Part shown: positions 27,082 through 38,901 of the stretch, piece by piece | Layout of the letters: every line of letters starts with the position of its first letter | Numbering within the stretch: position 1 is the first letter of the stretch | NCBI RefSeq assembly: GCF_004307455.1 | Contig: NZ_SEWX01000008.1 | Location: 62,001-126,000, forward strand | DNA length: 64,000 nucleotides | DNA from: Aquirufa nivalisilvae | GTDB taxonomy: Bacteria > Bacteroidota > Bacteroidia > Cytophagales > Spirosomataceae | Reading direction: 5' to 3' | Made by a program: the position numbers and the translations under genes | The notes under the pieces: model-generated | Seen by the model: the letters and a program-made list of their open reading frames with translations, nothing else | Database searches by the model: none | Told to the model about the DNA's origin: nothing

Positions 27082-27136
27082 TTCCCTAGCTTTCGGCAAG
27101 GCTGTCAGCGTTCCAAACGCTGCCAGCCTTAGGGAA
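27082..27136. terminator. long bidirectional hairpin between the isomerase gene and dnaG
   Basis: AAGGCTGTCAGCGTT (27098-27112) pairs with AACGCTGCCAGCCTT (27116-27130) with one mismatch and a 3 nt loop. Outer arms TTCCCTA / TAGGGAA (27082-27088 and 27130-27136) could enclose it. It sits between convergent genes, ending 8 nt from the dnaG stop. It is GC-rich compared with its surroundings and followed by only short T-runs, so it may be a terminator or a repeat-family element. Confidence 0.6.
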
Positions 27137-27143
27137 AAATACG

Positions 27144-29108
27144 TTATTTTTCAATCACCGTTCCCAGCTCTTGGGATATGTTTTTTTGAATTTCCTTATA
27201 ATGAATGAAGTCTAATAATAAAGCATTCATAGTATCCGCATCCCCCTGAAAAGATTCCATTTTCTCTAAGGTCTCATGCAAATGTTGATCGTTATACACT
27301 TTTCTTAAACGCAGTACATTTTTAAAAGCTAAATCCTCTAACATTTCATCTTCCAACTTCACACGAATATCATGCTTGTCCTTCCAAACATCTGATAAAC
27401 TATGCTTGCCAGCACTGATATCTATGGCAAATTTTTGAATCTCTTCATTTTGGTGATGTAAATAAAACTCAGGAGCAGGGAAGCGATGTTGGTTAAATTC
27501 CGCTTTACATATCTCCAATATCTCTTCAAAAAGGGGTGTTTGAAAATGTGTTCCTTCCAACTCTTCAATCAAATACTGCATCAAAGTGACCCCTGGAGCC
27601 TTGGACGGACTAATTTCCAAATGACCAAAACTAACCAATAATCGTATGCATTCCGACTCTTGATAATAAGCTAAATTTGATTGCGTTTCAGTCGCTGCTT
27701 GGCCCGTAGGTTCAATGATTTCTTGAATCTCCTGCCAAGTTTGATTCGAAATTGGTTCCGAAACATTAGCTCCTGCCCCACCCCGCTGTTTCAGATTCTT
27801 TAAGTGAATTTTATTCAATTCAGCCAACAACACATCCTCATCCAAACGCATTAGAGAAGCCGTTTTTTGAACAAATAAACTACGCTGAATGGCATCTGGA
27901 ATCTTGGAAATACTTTGAACCATTTCCTTAATCAATTCAGCTCGCTTAAAAGGATCATCGCCTGCTTCCTTTAAAAACAAATTGGCTTGAAAAGATATAA
28001 CATCCTTCGATTCTGATTTGATGTATTCTAAAAATGCCTCATAACCCACCTTTCTAACAAAGCTATCAGGATCTTGGCCTTCCGGGAAAACAACTAAATT
28101 AACTTGTAACCCTTCTTCCAAGATCAAGTCCATTCCTCGTAAGGCAGCTTTGATTCCAGCGGAATCACCATCGTACAATACAGTAACATGCTGGGTAAAT
28201 CGACCAATTAATCGAATTTGTTCCACTGTCAATGAGGTTCCTGAAGAGGCTACCACATTTTTAATGCCTGCTTGGTGCAAGGAAATAACATCGGTATATC
28301 CTTCCACTAAGTAGCAAATATCCTTAGCTCTAATCTCATTTTTTGCCTGAGAAATACCATACAAAGTGGCCGATTTATGGTAAACCTCCGTCTCAGGAGA
28401 ATTCAGGTATTTGGCTTGATTTTTGGTATCTGATTTTAATATTCGAGCGCCAAAGGCAATCACTTTTCCTGCTACACTATGAATAGGAAAAATGACACGA
28501 TTGCGAAAACGATCATAAACTTTCCCCTCTTCATTTTTCTGGGTCACTAAACCTGCTTTTTCGATGATTTCTTGACTAAAACCATGCTTAATAGCTGTTT
28601 TATAAAAGATATCCCAAGATTCAGGACTATAGCCTAAGTCAAAAGTTTGCAAAGTGGAATCTGAAAATCCCCGCTCTTTAAAATAGGGAATGGCAATGGA
28701 TTTGCCCTCGGGAGATTCTATTAACTGCTTTTTGAAAAAGTCTTTGGCATATTCCAAAATGATCAACAAACTCTCCCGCTCGTTCTGACGAACGATTTGG
28801 TCATCTGTTAATTCTTCTTCCTGAATGTCTATGCCATATTTTTTGGCTAAATGCCTTAATGCCTCTCCATACCCCAAGCCCTCAATATCCATGATAAAAC
28901 GGACAGAATCTCCAGCTTTACCACAACCGAAACATTTATAGATTCCTTTACTTGGAGATATGGAAAAAGAAGGAGTCTTTTCCCCATGAAATGGACAGCA
29001 AGCCCAATAGTTGGCACCTTTCTTCTTCACCGTCACATAATCGCCCACCACGTCCGCAACAGCGGCCGCTTGTTTGATTCGTTCGACGGTTTCAGGATCA
29101 ATACGCAT
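27144..29108 (-). CDS. dnaG: DNA primase
   Basis: Makes RNA primers for lagging-strand synthesis. 654 residues. The N-terminal CHC2 zinc ribbon is visible (CCPFHGEKTPSF and CFGCGKAGD, residues about 37-66). The TOPRIM core has YLVEGYTDV near 264 and LYDGDSAGI near 311. The C-terminal region, which would bind DnaB, is poorly conserved as usual. Last gene of the gyrB-ppk1-nupC-dnaG block, 4 nt after nupC. Confidence 0.96.
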   Translation of the reverse strand: MRIDPETVERIKQAAAVADVVGDYVTVKKKGANYWACCPFHGEKTPSFSISPSKGIYKCFGCGKAGDSVRFIMDIEGLGYGEALRHLAKKYGIDIQEEELTDDQIVRQNERESLLIILEYAKDFFKKQLIESPEGKSIAIPYFKERGFSDSTLQTFDLGYSPESWDIFYKTAIKHGFSQEIIEKAGLVTQKNEEGKVYDRFRNRVIFPIHSVAGKVIAFGARILKSDTKNQAKYLNSPETEVYHKSATLYGISQAKNEIRAKDICYLVEGYTDVISLHQAGIKNVVASSGTSLTVEQIRLIGRFTQHVTVLYDGDSAGIKAALRGMDLILEEGLQVNLVVFPEGQDPDSFVRKVGYEAFLEYIKSESKDVISFQANLFLKEAGDDPFKRAELIKEMVQSISKIPDAIQRSLFVQKTASLMRLDEDVLLAELNKIHLKNLKQRGGAGANVSEPISNQTWQEIQEIIEPTGQAATETQSNLAYYQESECIRLLVSFGHLEISPSKAPGVTLMQYLIEELEGTHFQTPLFEEILEICKAEFNQHRFPAPEFYLHHQNEEIQKFAIDISAGKHSLSDVWKDKHDIRVKLEDEMLEDLAFKNVLRLRKVYNDQHLHETLEKMESFQGDADTMNALLLDFIHYKEIQKNISQELGTVIEK

Positions 29109-29112
29109 GAAA

Positions 29113-30351
29113 TTACAATAATAAACCCGCTAAAGTGGCAGATAAATAACTAGCTAATGTCCCTGCAATTAAGGCTTTAAAACCTAATTTAGCTAAATCA
29201 CTTCTACGAGAAGGTGCTAATTCCCCAATACCTCCAATTTGAATAGCCACAGAGCTAAAATTGGCAAAACCACACAAGGCAAAACTGGTAATAGCAATGG
29301 TTTTAGAATTTAAAGTATCCTTCACCTTCATCATATCTAAATAGGCCACAAACTCATTCACGACCATCTTCTTACCCATCAAGGCCCCAGCCACTTCAAT
29401 ATCTGCTGATGGTACACCCATCGCAAAGGCAAATACAGAAAATACTTTGCCTAACAATAAATTCATGGACAAAGTTGGCATACCAATCCAATTACCAATA
29501 TGACCCAAGCCTAAATCCACCAAGGCAATCAAGGCAATAAAACCAATTAACATAGCAATGACATTCAAACCTACTTTTAATCCCTCACTAGCTCCTGCAG
29601 CAATGGCGTCCACCAAATTGGCATGTGACTTTTGTTTTTCCAATTTCACAGCACCCTCTGTTTCTGACTTCTCTGTTTCTGGAAATATAATTTTTGAAAT
29701 AACTAAGGCTCCTGGAGCAGCCATTAAACTAGCCGCCAATAAATACGCCGCTGGCACACCTAATGAAATATACACCGCCATAACACCACCCGCAATACAA
29801 GCAAAACTACCTGTCATGGAAGCCATCAGCTCACTATTAGTCATATTCTTCAAATAAGGTTTTATCATGATTTGAGCCTCTACCTGGCCAACAAATGTGG
29901 AAGCCACATTGGATAAAGCCTCCGCTCCACTAACGCCCATCAACCAGTGAACCACCTTTCCGATAGCGGCAACGACACGCTGCAATATGCCCAAGTGATA
30001 AAACATGTTCACCAATACCGCCACAAAAATGATGGTTGGAACTACTTTGAAAAAGAAAATATAGTCATTGCCTGAACCAAAAGCACGCGACATCAAGTCG
30101 CGATTAACCAATGACCCAAACACAAATTGAGCTCCTTTATCTGCTTGACCTAATAAAGTATTGATTGAATCTCCTAACCATTGGAAAATTGCCTGACCAG
30201 TATCCGTTTTAAGAATAAATACGGCTAAAAATACTTGTAAAAGCAAGCCTACACCTACTGTACGATAATTAATCGCCTTCCGGTTGTTTGACATTAAAAA
30301 TGAAACTCCCAGAATTAAAATAATCCCCAATAGCCCCGTAAATCTTTCCAT
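29113..30351 (-). CDS. concentrative nucleoside transporter (NupC/CNT family)
   Basis: 412-residue membrane protein with about 10 helices. CNT hallmarks are GWLG-like QWLGDSINTLLGQADKGAQFVFG (about 57-80), the repeat-1 motif ASTFVGQVEAQIMIKPYL (about 152-170) and the C-terminal SFALCGFANFSSVAIQIGG (about 353-371). It takes up nucleosides with Na+ or H+. It sits between ppk1 and dnaG with gaps of 26 and 4 nt; its link to them is probably only shared transcription. Confidence 0.92.
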   Translation of the reverse strand: MERFTGLLGIILILGVSFLMSNNRKAINYRTVGVGLLLQVFLAVFILKTDTGQAIFQWLGDSINTLLGQADKGAQFVFGSLVNRDLMSRAFGSGNDYIFFFKVVPTIIFVAVLVNMFYHLGILQRVVAAIGKVVHWLMGVSGAEALSNVASTFVGQVEAQIMIKPYLKNMTNSELMASMTGSFACIAGGVMAVYISLGVPAAYLLAASLMAAPGALVISKIIFPETEKSETEGAVKLEKQKSHANLVDAIAAGASEGLKVGLNVIAMLIGFIALIALVDLGLGHIGNWIGMPTLSMNLLLGKVFSVFAFAMGVPSADIEVAGALMGKKMVVNEFVAYLDMMKVKDTLNSKTIAITSFALCGFANFSSVAIQIGGIGELAPSRRSDLAKLGFKALIAGTLASYLSATLAGLLL

Positions 30352-30377
30352 AATGTTATATTGATGTTCGTGTATGC

Positions 30378-32666
30378 CTAAATTTTACCTTCCAATGTAA
30401 CTGTAAATTGATCAAATGGCAATTGACTAACCAAATCATCTTCTTTTATTTCATAAAATGCCTGATGTATATTGAATGGATCATTACTTTCCACCTTCCA
30501 ATAAGAACCATCTTCCTGCATTTCGTAAGAATTTATAGTATCTCTCAAATTCCACAATAAAATGGTAATGGCCATGTTCTTGGCTCTTGGGTTAACCAAT
30601 TCAAACAAAGATTCGATTCGGCGATCAAAACTACGCACCATGACATCAGCAGAACCTCCATAAACCTTAGGCTCTCCAGCATTATGAAAATAAAATATAC
30701 GCGTATGTTCCAAATAATTCCCAACAATGGACTTGATGTAGATATTTTCTGATAAACCTTTTCTTTGAGGTCTCAAACAACAAATCCCTCGAACTATTAA
30801 CAACACGGGCACACCTGCTTGAGATGCTTCATACAGCATTTCCATCGTCTGAGTGTCTTGCAATGAATTGATTTTCAGGCAAATACCAGAAGGTAAGCCA
30901 TTTTGATGATTCTCCATTTCTGTACGAATCATTTCCAACAATCGATTACGCATGTCACGAGGAGCCGTAATCAAATGCTCATAATGGGTCGGCATAGAAT
31001 GCCCCGTAATAACATTGAAAAACTCGGAAATATCTTGAGTAATCCGACTGTCCGTAGTCAATAATCCTATATCAGTATATAACTTAGCCGTATCCTCATT
31101 GTAATTTCCAGAGGATAAATGCGCATAACTCATCACATAATTTCCTTCATTACGAATGACTTGCAATAATTTAGTATGGGTTTTCAAACCTGGAATACCA
31201 TAAATCACAAAGCAACCTGCCTTTTGCAATTTGGTGGCTTCTCGGATATTATTTTCCTCGTCAAAACGTGCTTTTACCTCAAACAATACCGAAACGTGTT
31301 TACCTTGTTCGGCAGCGCGCAATAAAGCATGCGAAATACGAGAATTCTTTGAAATACGATATAAGGTAATTTTAATCGCTAATACATGAGGATCATCAGC
31401 CGCCTGATCCAGCAATTGTACTACAGGATCAAAATTATTGTAAGGGTGATGTAGTAAAATATCACCTCGTTTCATGGTTTCAAAAATATCATCAATCTTA
31501 ACCGACTTCAATCCTAATGCTGGAACTACAGGGGGATTGGCAGCCATTTTCCCCTTAAAATCAGGGTGTTTGACAATTTGCCAAAATGCTGTAAAATCCA
31601 AAATGGATGACTTGATGAAAATATCTGACTTTTCTAATGACCAGCGCTTTAACATTTCTTCTAAAAGAAATTCAGAATGCTCCTTCTCCACCTCTACCCG
31701 AGTTACTCGGCCTAAACGACGGTCTTTAATCTTCTTTTTAATCTCGTCTACGAAATCAATTTCAGCATCTTCATGCTCCACCACATCAAAATCTCCATTT
31801 CGAGTAATACGAAATAAGGTGGTAGACTCAATTTCGACATTACGATAAAGAACTTGTAAATGATGACGAATTAATTGTTCAATGGGTAAAAACAAGACTT
31901 TATCATCGCGTTCAATCACGTAAAAACGAGCCAAATTCAATGGAATTTGAACAAAGGAAATCTTTTTGTCTTTTTCCGACTTATGCTTTCCGTGGTTTTT
32001 TTTATCTGATGTCCCTACTGTAACAACTCCAAAAATCAAAGTTTTGGCCAACAAACTTGGGAAAGTATGTGTATGGTCAAAAACCATAGGCGTTAACATC
32101 GGGTAAATAGTCCGGTGAAAATATGTTTCCACTTCTTGCATTTCTTCCGATGTCAAATCATCTAAATTAGCCATTAGAAGACCATTTTCAGGAAAAAGAG
32201 GTAAAATCTCCTCAACAAACAAGCGATGTTTTTCTTGACTAAATTCTTGAGCTGCAGCGATTAAGGTCTGTTTAAAAGGAATTTCTCTTAAACCTGAATA
32301 ATCTGTTCGTTCTTTACCGAAATCAATGTAATTATATAATGAACCAATTCGAATGGTAAAAAACTCATCTAAATTAGAAGCTGTAATGGCTAAAAATTTT
32401 AGACGATCAAACAAGGTTCTTTGACTATCCCTAGCTTGATCTAGAACACGTTCATCAAACTTCAACCAAGATAAATCCCTCGATATAAACTTAGATTTAG
32501 CAATGATATCCTTCGATTTCTGCATTGCTTTTTCCACTTTACGAGAAGAGTCTCTTGGAGCCACCAAATTGATCTTCCAATTCTTAGGCTTTAGTAATGA
32601 CAAAAGATTCCCTGTGGAGGAATCTTTTGTATCGCTATGTTTGACTGCTTTATTCGAATGATCCAT
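30378..32666 (-). CDS. ppk1: polyphosphate kinase 1
   Basis: Reversible synthesis of polyphosphate from ATP. 762 residues; it has an extra basic N-terminal segment of about 55 residues before FISRDLSWLKFDERVLDQA, where most homologues begin. Phospholipase-D-like core motifs are present, including KTHTKLLQV and YAHLSSGNYN, which contain the histidines of the active site. It is the third gene of the gyrB block, 7 nt after a 70-residue protein. Confidence 0.95.
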   Translation of the reverse strand: MDHSNKAVKHSDTKDSSTGNLLSLLKPKNWKINLVAPRDSSRKVEKAMQKSKDIIAKSKFISRDLSWLKFDERVLDQARDSQRTLFDRLKFLAITASNLDEFFTIRIGSLYNYIDFGKERTDYSGLREIPFKQTLIAAAQEFSQEKHRLFVEEILPLFPENGLLMANLDDLTSEEMQEVETYFHRTIYPMLTPMVFDHTHTFPSLLAKTLIFGVVTVGTSDKKNHGKHKSEKDKKISFVQIPLNLARFYVIERDDKVLFLPIEQLIRHHLQVLYRNVEIESTTLFRITRNGDFDVVEHEDAEIDFVDEIKKKIKDRRLGRVTRVEVEKEHSEFLLEEMLKRWSLEKSDIFIKSSILDFTAFWQIVKHPDFKGKMAANPPVVPALGLKSVKIDDIFETMKRGDILLHHPYNNFDPVVQLLDQAADDPHVLAIKITLYRISKNSRISHALLRAAEQGKHVSVLFEVKARFDEENNIREATKLQKAGCFVIYGIPGLKTHTKLLQVIRNEGNYVMSYAHLSSGNYNEDTAKLYTDIGLLTTDSRITQDISEFFNVITGHSMPTHYEHLITAPRDMRNRLLEMIRTEMENHQNGLPSGICLKINSLQDTQTMEMLYEASQAGVPVLLIVRGICCLRPQRKGLSENIYIKSIVGNYLEHTRIFYFHNAGEPKVYGGSADVMVRSFDRRIESLFELVNPRAKNMAITILLWNLRDTINSYEMQEDGSYWKVESNDPFNIHQAFYEIKEDDLVSQLPFDQFTVTLEGKI

Positions 32667-32673
32667 TGTTTAT

Positions 32674-32886
32674 TTAGGCATTTGATTGTTTAATCGCTTC
32701 ATAATCTGAACCCAATCGGCCTACTTCTTGAAGTAGATATCGTTGAAGCTCTGCATTAAAAACTTTCTTTTCCTCTTCGTCTAAACTGGCATAAAAGTCC
32801 TTTAATTCTTGATTAATGGCATTTTTCTCAGCTTCGTCGGCCGCATTGATGGCCCTAACGTGATAAGACTTAAAATCAAACTTCAT
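32674..32886 (-). CDS. small conserved-looking acidic helical protein
   Basis: 70-residue soluble protein, mostly helical and charged, with KFDFKSYHVRAINA at the N-terminus and a run of E/K/D in the middle. No signal peptide, membrane segment or cysteine. The gene is tightly placed, 3 nt after gyrB and 7 nt before ppk1, and its codon use resembles its neighbours, so it is very likely translated. I do not recognise a family. Confidence 0.7.
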   Translation of the reverse strand: MKFDFKSYHVRAINAADEAEKNAINQELKDFYASLDEEEKKVFNAELQRYLLQEVGRLGSDYEAIKQSNA

Positions 32887-32889
32887 ACT

Positions 32890-34890
<2,001 letters not shown>

Positions 34891-34947
34891 CTATTTCCAT
34901 AGGGCAGTCCTCGAAAAATTCTTGAATTAATTTTTTAAAAATAAGGA

Positions 34948-34986
34948 TTTTTTCCCTGAAAAACTAGTAATTCTTCAGGGAAAAAA
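34948..34986 (-). terminator. terminator after purH
   Basis: CCCTGAA (34954-34960) pairs with TTCAGGG (34974-34980), flanked by six T on the left and six A on the right, so it forms a stem with a T-run on either strand. It is 12 nt past the purH stop. Confidence 0.8.
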
Positions 34987-34997
34987 TACACAAATTC

Positions 34998-36518
34998 TTA
35001 ATGTTTGAAATGGCGAATTCCTGTCATGACCATAGCTATTTGATTGGCATCACAGAAATTAATGGAATCTTGATCCTTGATAGATCCTCCTGGCTGAGTA
35101 ACAGCCACAACGCCTGCTTTACTAGCAATTTCGACACAATCTGGGAATGGGAAGAAGGCATCAGATGCCATCACTGAACCTTGTAAATCAAAGCCAAATT
35201 CTCTCGCTTTTTCAATGGCTTGTTTCAAAGCATCCACACGTGAAGTTTGACCAACTCCCGAAGCCAACAATTGGCCTTCCTTCGCTAATACAATTGTATT
35301 CGATTTGGTATGCTTACAAATCTTCAAAGCAAATGCCAAAGCTCTTTTTTGCTCTTCAGTAGGTGCCAAAGTCGTAACTGTTTTAAAATCAGCCACACCT
35401 TCCATCACCAAATCCTTATCTTGTTCTAAAACCCCGTTCAACAATGTCTTGAACATTACCTTAGGGAATTCAACTTGATTTCTCTTCAAAAGAATGCGAT
35501 TCTTCTTTGTTTTTAATATCTCCAATGCCTCCTCCGTAAATGAAGGTGCAATTAAAATTTCACAGAACAAGGGATTAATGGATTCTGCAGCGGCCTTATC
35601 CACTTCTTGATTCGTAGCTAATACGCCACCAAACGCCGAAACTGGATCGCAAGCTAATGCTTTATCATAAGCTTCCTTAACTGAACTGCCCGTTGCCACA
35701 CCACAAGCATTCATGTGTTTGATGATAACAAAGGCCGTTTCTTCAAATTCATCCAATAAAGACAAACAAGCATCTACATCCACTAAGTTGTTGTACGACA
35801 ACTCTTTCCCATGCAATTTGTCAAACAACGCAGCTAAATCACCATAAAACTTACCTTGTTGATGAGGATTTTCTCCATAACGCAAGGAATGAGATGGCAA
35901 CGTAGTATAATTCGCTAAATCAGCTGATTCACCTGCGAAATAACGCTGAATAGCTCCATCATAATGTGAGGAAACGGCAAATGCCTTTTGAGCAAAACTT
36001 CTTCTTTGCTCCAAGGTAGTACCCGCACCATTCGCTTCAAAAATGGAAGAAACTTCGGCATATTGATCTCTTGATGATACAATTAATACATCAGCAAAAT
36101 TTTTCGCTGCTCCACGAATCAGTGAAATACCTCCTATATCAATTTTTTCAATAATATCTTCATCAGAAGCGCCTGAAGCTACTGTTTCTTCAAAAGGATA
36201 CAAATCCACCATGACCAAATCCAATGCTGGAATTTCATATTGTTTAGCAACTTCCACATCGGAAGCGTTATCACGACGGTATAAAATACCTCCAAAAACT
36301 TTGGGGTGTAAAGTTTTCACACGACCACCAAAAATAGAAGGATAACCGGTTAAATCTTCTACCGCTATGACAGGTATACCCAAATCTTCAATAAATGATT
36401 GAGTTCCTCCAGTAGAATACAAGGTCACTCCTTCTTCATGAAGCTTTTGAATGATAGGGGCTAAACCATCTTTGTAATAAACAGAAATTAAGGCTGATTG
36501 AATTTTTTTAATCGACAT
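34998..36518 (-). CDS. purH: bifunctional AICAR formyltransferase / IMP cyclohydrolase
   Basis: Last two steps of IMP synthesis. I take the ATG at 36518 (MSIKKIQSALISVY, 506 residues); nine further codons upstream are in frame but less likely. The N-terminal MGS-fold cyclohydrolase has STGGTQSFIEDLG near 32-44. The C-terminal formyltransferase has RYGENPHQQG, NNLVDVDACL and the IKHMNACGVA histidine motif. Single gene with its own likely promoter, upstream of gyrB. Confidence 0.96.
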   Translation of the reverse strand: MSIKKIQSALISVYYKDGLAPIIQKLHEEGVTLYSTGGTQSFIEDLGIPVIAVEDLTGYPSIFGGRVKTLHPKVFGGILYRRDNASDVEVAKQYEIPALDLVMVDLYPFEETVASGASDEDIIEKIDIGGISLIRGAAKNFADVLIVSSRDQYAEVSSIFEANGAGTTLEQRRSFAQKAFAVSSHYDGAIQRYFAGESADLANYTTLPSHSLRYGENPHQQGKFYGDLAALFDKLHGKELSYNNLVDVDACLSLLDEFEETAFVIIKHMNACGVATGSSVKEAYDKALACDPVSAFGGVLATNQEVDKAAAESINPLFCEILIAPSFTEEALEILKTKKNRILLKRNQVEFPKVMFKTLLNGVLEQDKDLVMEGVADFKTVTTLAPTEEQKRALAFALKICKHTKSNTIVLAKEGQLLASGVGQTSRVDALKQAIEKAREFGFDLQGSVMASDAFFPFPDCVEIASKAGVVAVTQPGGSIKDQDSINFCDANQIAMVMTGIRHFKH

Positions 36519-36542
36519 GGGGCTTGGAAATAAATGAAGCCA

Positions 36543-36575
36543 CAAAGGTACGAATTAAAACAAAAACCGACTAAT
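36543..36575 (-). promoter_or_regulatory. candidate promoter for purH
   Basis: Minus-strand TACCTTTG at 36543-36550 is a perfect -7 box, 25 nt before the purH ATG. TTA instead of TTG lies 21 nt upstream of it. Confidence 0.5.
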
Positions 36576-36645
36576 GAAAATACGAATGCTTATTTGGGTA
36601 TTTTGATTGAAATAACTCGGTAAAAAGATTCCCACCTCTCTTTTC

Positions 36646-36679
36646 AAAAAAAAGGAATCCATTCCTAAAAATGGATTCC
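36646..36679 (-). terminator. terminator after the GH88 gene
   Basis: GGAATCCATT (36654-36663) pairs perfectly with AATGGATTCC (36670-36679); on the minus strand it is followed by eight T. About 20 nt past the GH88 stop. Confidence 0.85.
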
Positions 36680-36698
36680 CTAGAATTCTATAATTAAT

Positions 36699-37871
36699 TT
36701 AGTTTTTGGTTTTTTTATTCAATGCTTCATAACGTAATAAGCCTTCTAAATAGTAATAATCAGCATACACTAAAGGCACATCGATTTCCGAATTCAAAGA
36801 CTTTGCTCCCACACAATGCTTAATTAAGAAATTATTATTCTCTCCCAATGCTGCACGATAGGCAGGACTAGACAATGAACTTAACATCGTCACAGCATCC
36901 TGATAATAGCGCTTGCCTTTTGCGCCTGAATAGGTACTCAACTCGAATAAAGCAGATGCGGTAATTGCTCCAGCAGAAGCATCTCGCTCTTCATTGGGGA
37001 TATTAGGTGCGTAAAAATCCCAATAAGGTATTTTATCAGCAGGTAAATTCGGATGGTTCAAATAATAATCAGCAATCTTTTGAGCAAAATCCAAGTACTT
37101 CTTATTCTTAGTCTCCCGATACATGGTCGTAAATCCATAGATAGCCCAAGCATGCCCCCTAGTCCAGGTCGACTCATCTTGGTACCCTTGATGCTGTTTT
37201 TTAGCAAGTACCTTTCCTTCTTCATCATATAATATCACATGATAGCTGGAATAATCTGGTCGGAAATGATTTTTAATGGTGTTTTCAGCATGAGTAATGG
37301 CTATATCATGAAAACGCTTATCCCCTGTCTCACGAGATGCCCAAAACAATAGCTCCAAGTTCATCATATTGTCAATGATAACGGGATATTTAAATCCTCC
37401 TTTAAAGCTATTCCAAGATTTGATGAGTCCTACTTTAGGGTCAAAGCGGGTTGCTAATGATTTAGCCGATTGAATTAACACCTGCTTGGCTTGTGGGTCT
37501 TTGGTTAAACGCAATTGATTTCCGAAGGAATCAAACATCATAAATCCTAAATCATGAGTTCCCGTGTTGAATTGCTCTTTCTTAACTGCCGCAGTCCATA
37601 ACCTAGCAGCCTTCTCCCATTGTGGATCTTTTGTTTTCTCATACAAGAACCAAAGGCTTCCTGGAAAAAAACCAGAACACCACCAACTAGAGGGCAAATT
37701 TCGATAAGTTCCATCTGGACGAGCAGAATGGACTGTGGTACTCGTATCTGGATGATCAGCTAACATACGTTGATACTGTTGACCTGCCAAAGCAAACTGC
37801 TTGTTGACATCAATTTTCTGGGCAAATAGTCCTGTGCTAAGGAAGCACAAAATTAGATAGACATGTTTCAT
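36699..37871 (-). CDS. GH88 unsaturated glucuronyl hydrolase, exported
   Basis: 390-residue secreted enzyme with signal peptide ending LFAQ (residue 18). GH88 enzymes hydrate and release the 4,5-unsaturated uronic acid left by polysaccharide lyases. The alpha6/alpha6 barrel is visible in repeated helix pairs. The two catalytic aspartates are likely those in THDLGFMMFD (near 102) and VIIDNMMNLELLF (near 164). It is 91 nt downstream of the KduD-like gene, same strand, which fits uronate degradation. Confidence 0.88.
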   Translation of the reverse strand: MKHVYLILCFLSTGLFAQKIDVNKQFALAGQQYQRMLADHPDTSTTVHSARPDGTYRNLPSSWWCSGFFPGSLWFLYEKTKDPQWEKAARLWTAAVKKEQFNTGTHDLGFMMFDSFGNQLRLTKDPQAKQVLIQSAKSLATRFDPKVGLIKSWNSFKGGFKYPVIIDNMMNLELLFWASRETGDKRFHDIAITHAENTIKNHFRPDYSSYHVILYDEEGKVLAKKQHQGYQDESTWTRGHAWAIYGFTTMYRETKNKKYLDFAQKIADYYLNHPNLPADKIPYWDFYAPNIPNEERDASAGAITASALFELSTYSGAKGKRYYQDAVTMLSSLSSPAYRAALGENNNFLIKHCVGAKSLNSEIDVPLVYADYYYLEGLLRYEALNKKTKN

Positions 37872-37962
37872 AGGTGTGTGTAGTATTTCAATAGGTATAA
37901 AGGACTTTACTCAAATCCTCCATTTATAATTTATAACTTATCATTTACCATTTACTTATTCA

Positions 37963-38718
37963 TTACCTTCCCATCCAGCCTCCATCTACTGTTAGGATGG
38001 TACCATGGACATAATTGGATGCTTCTGAGGCTAAGAACACCAATGGCCCTTTAAAATCATCAGGGCTCCCCCACCTTCCAGCTGGGATTCGACTTAAAAT
38101 AGAAGTACTTCGGTCGGGATCATCACGAAGCGCAGCGGTATTATCTGTGGCAATATATCCAGGAGCAATGGCATTGACATTAATTCCTTTGGATGCCCAC
38201 TCGTTGGCCAATGCCATGGTTAAACGGGCAATTCCTCCTTTACTGGCTGCATATCCTGGCACATTGATTCCACCTTGAAAACTTAATAAGGAGGCTGTAA
38301 ATATAATTTTACCCGAGCCTTGTTTCAGCATAATTCGACCAATCTCTCGGCTCAAAATAAACTGGGAAGTTAGATTTACTTCTAATACTTCATCCCAGTA
38401 TTCGTCAGAGTGCTCTGCCGCAGGATCGCGTAATATCGTACCGGCATTATTGACTAAAATATCAATTCTTGGAAAATCGAAGCTGACATTTTTGATGAGT
38501 TGATACAAAGATTCTCGATTGGAAAAATCGGCTTGGTAGGCTTTAAAGTTTCTCCCCAAGGAAAGCACTTCTTTCTCGATTTCGGAACCACTTAATTCCA
38601 AATTAGCTGATACTCCGATGATATCCGCTCCTGCTTCAGCTAAGCCTAAGGCCATAGCCTTACCTATTCCCCTTTTACATCCTGTAACTAAAGCTACTTT
38701 TCCACTTAAATCAAACAT
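37963..38718 (-). CDS. kduD: SDR oxidoreductase, KduD-like 2-deoxy-D-gluconate 3-dehydrogenase
   Basis: 251 residues from the ATG at 38718 (MFDLSGKVALVTG); a longer frame starts at 38769 but adds a non-conserved extension. The SDR motifs are TGCKRGIGKAMALGLAEAG, NNAG, catalytic S in FTASLLSFQGGINVPGYAASKGG with Y and K, and IAPGYIATDNTAALR. The IPAGRWGSPDDFKGPLVFLAS and VDGGW stretches closely match E. coli KduD as I remember it. The enzyme reduces 2,5-diketo-3-deoxygluconate to KDG with NAD(P)H. kduI is not in the window. Confidence 0.85.
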   Translation of the reverse strand: MFDLSGKVALVTGCKRGIGKAMALGLAEAGADIIGVSANLELSGSEIEKEVLSLGRNFKAYQADFSNRESLYQLIKNVSFDFPRIDILVNNAGTILRDPAAEHSDEYWDEVLEVNLTSQFILSREIGRIMLKQGSGKIIFTASLLSFQGGINVPGYAASKGGIARLTMALANEWASKGINVNAIAPGYIATDNTAALRDDPDRSTSILSRIPAGRWGSPDDFKGPLVFLASEASNYVHGTILTVDGGWMGR

Positions 38719-38814
38719 CTTGGTTTCAATTTTACATTCAAAAGCCGAATCTTGATTAAAATTACTCAAAGTTCTAAAATACGTCTTAAAAAGGATTTTA
38801 ATCGCTTTTTATCA

Positions 38815-38824
38815 ATCAATTGAT
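38815..38824. repeat. 10 bp palindrome upstream of kduD
   Basis: ATCAATTGAT, about 100 nt before the kduD start, between kduD and the DUF2188 gene. A longer version of the same motif lies at 39141-39158. Possible operator; short enough to be chance. Confidence 0.25.
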
Positions 38825-38901
38825 ATTAATTCAAAACTTGATTTAGCGCAAGTTTTTTAAAAATCAAAAGTTGCAATTTTAAATTTCAAATTGACAACAA
38901 T

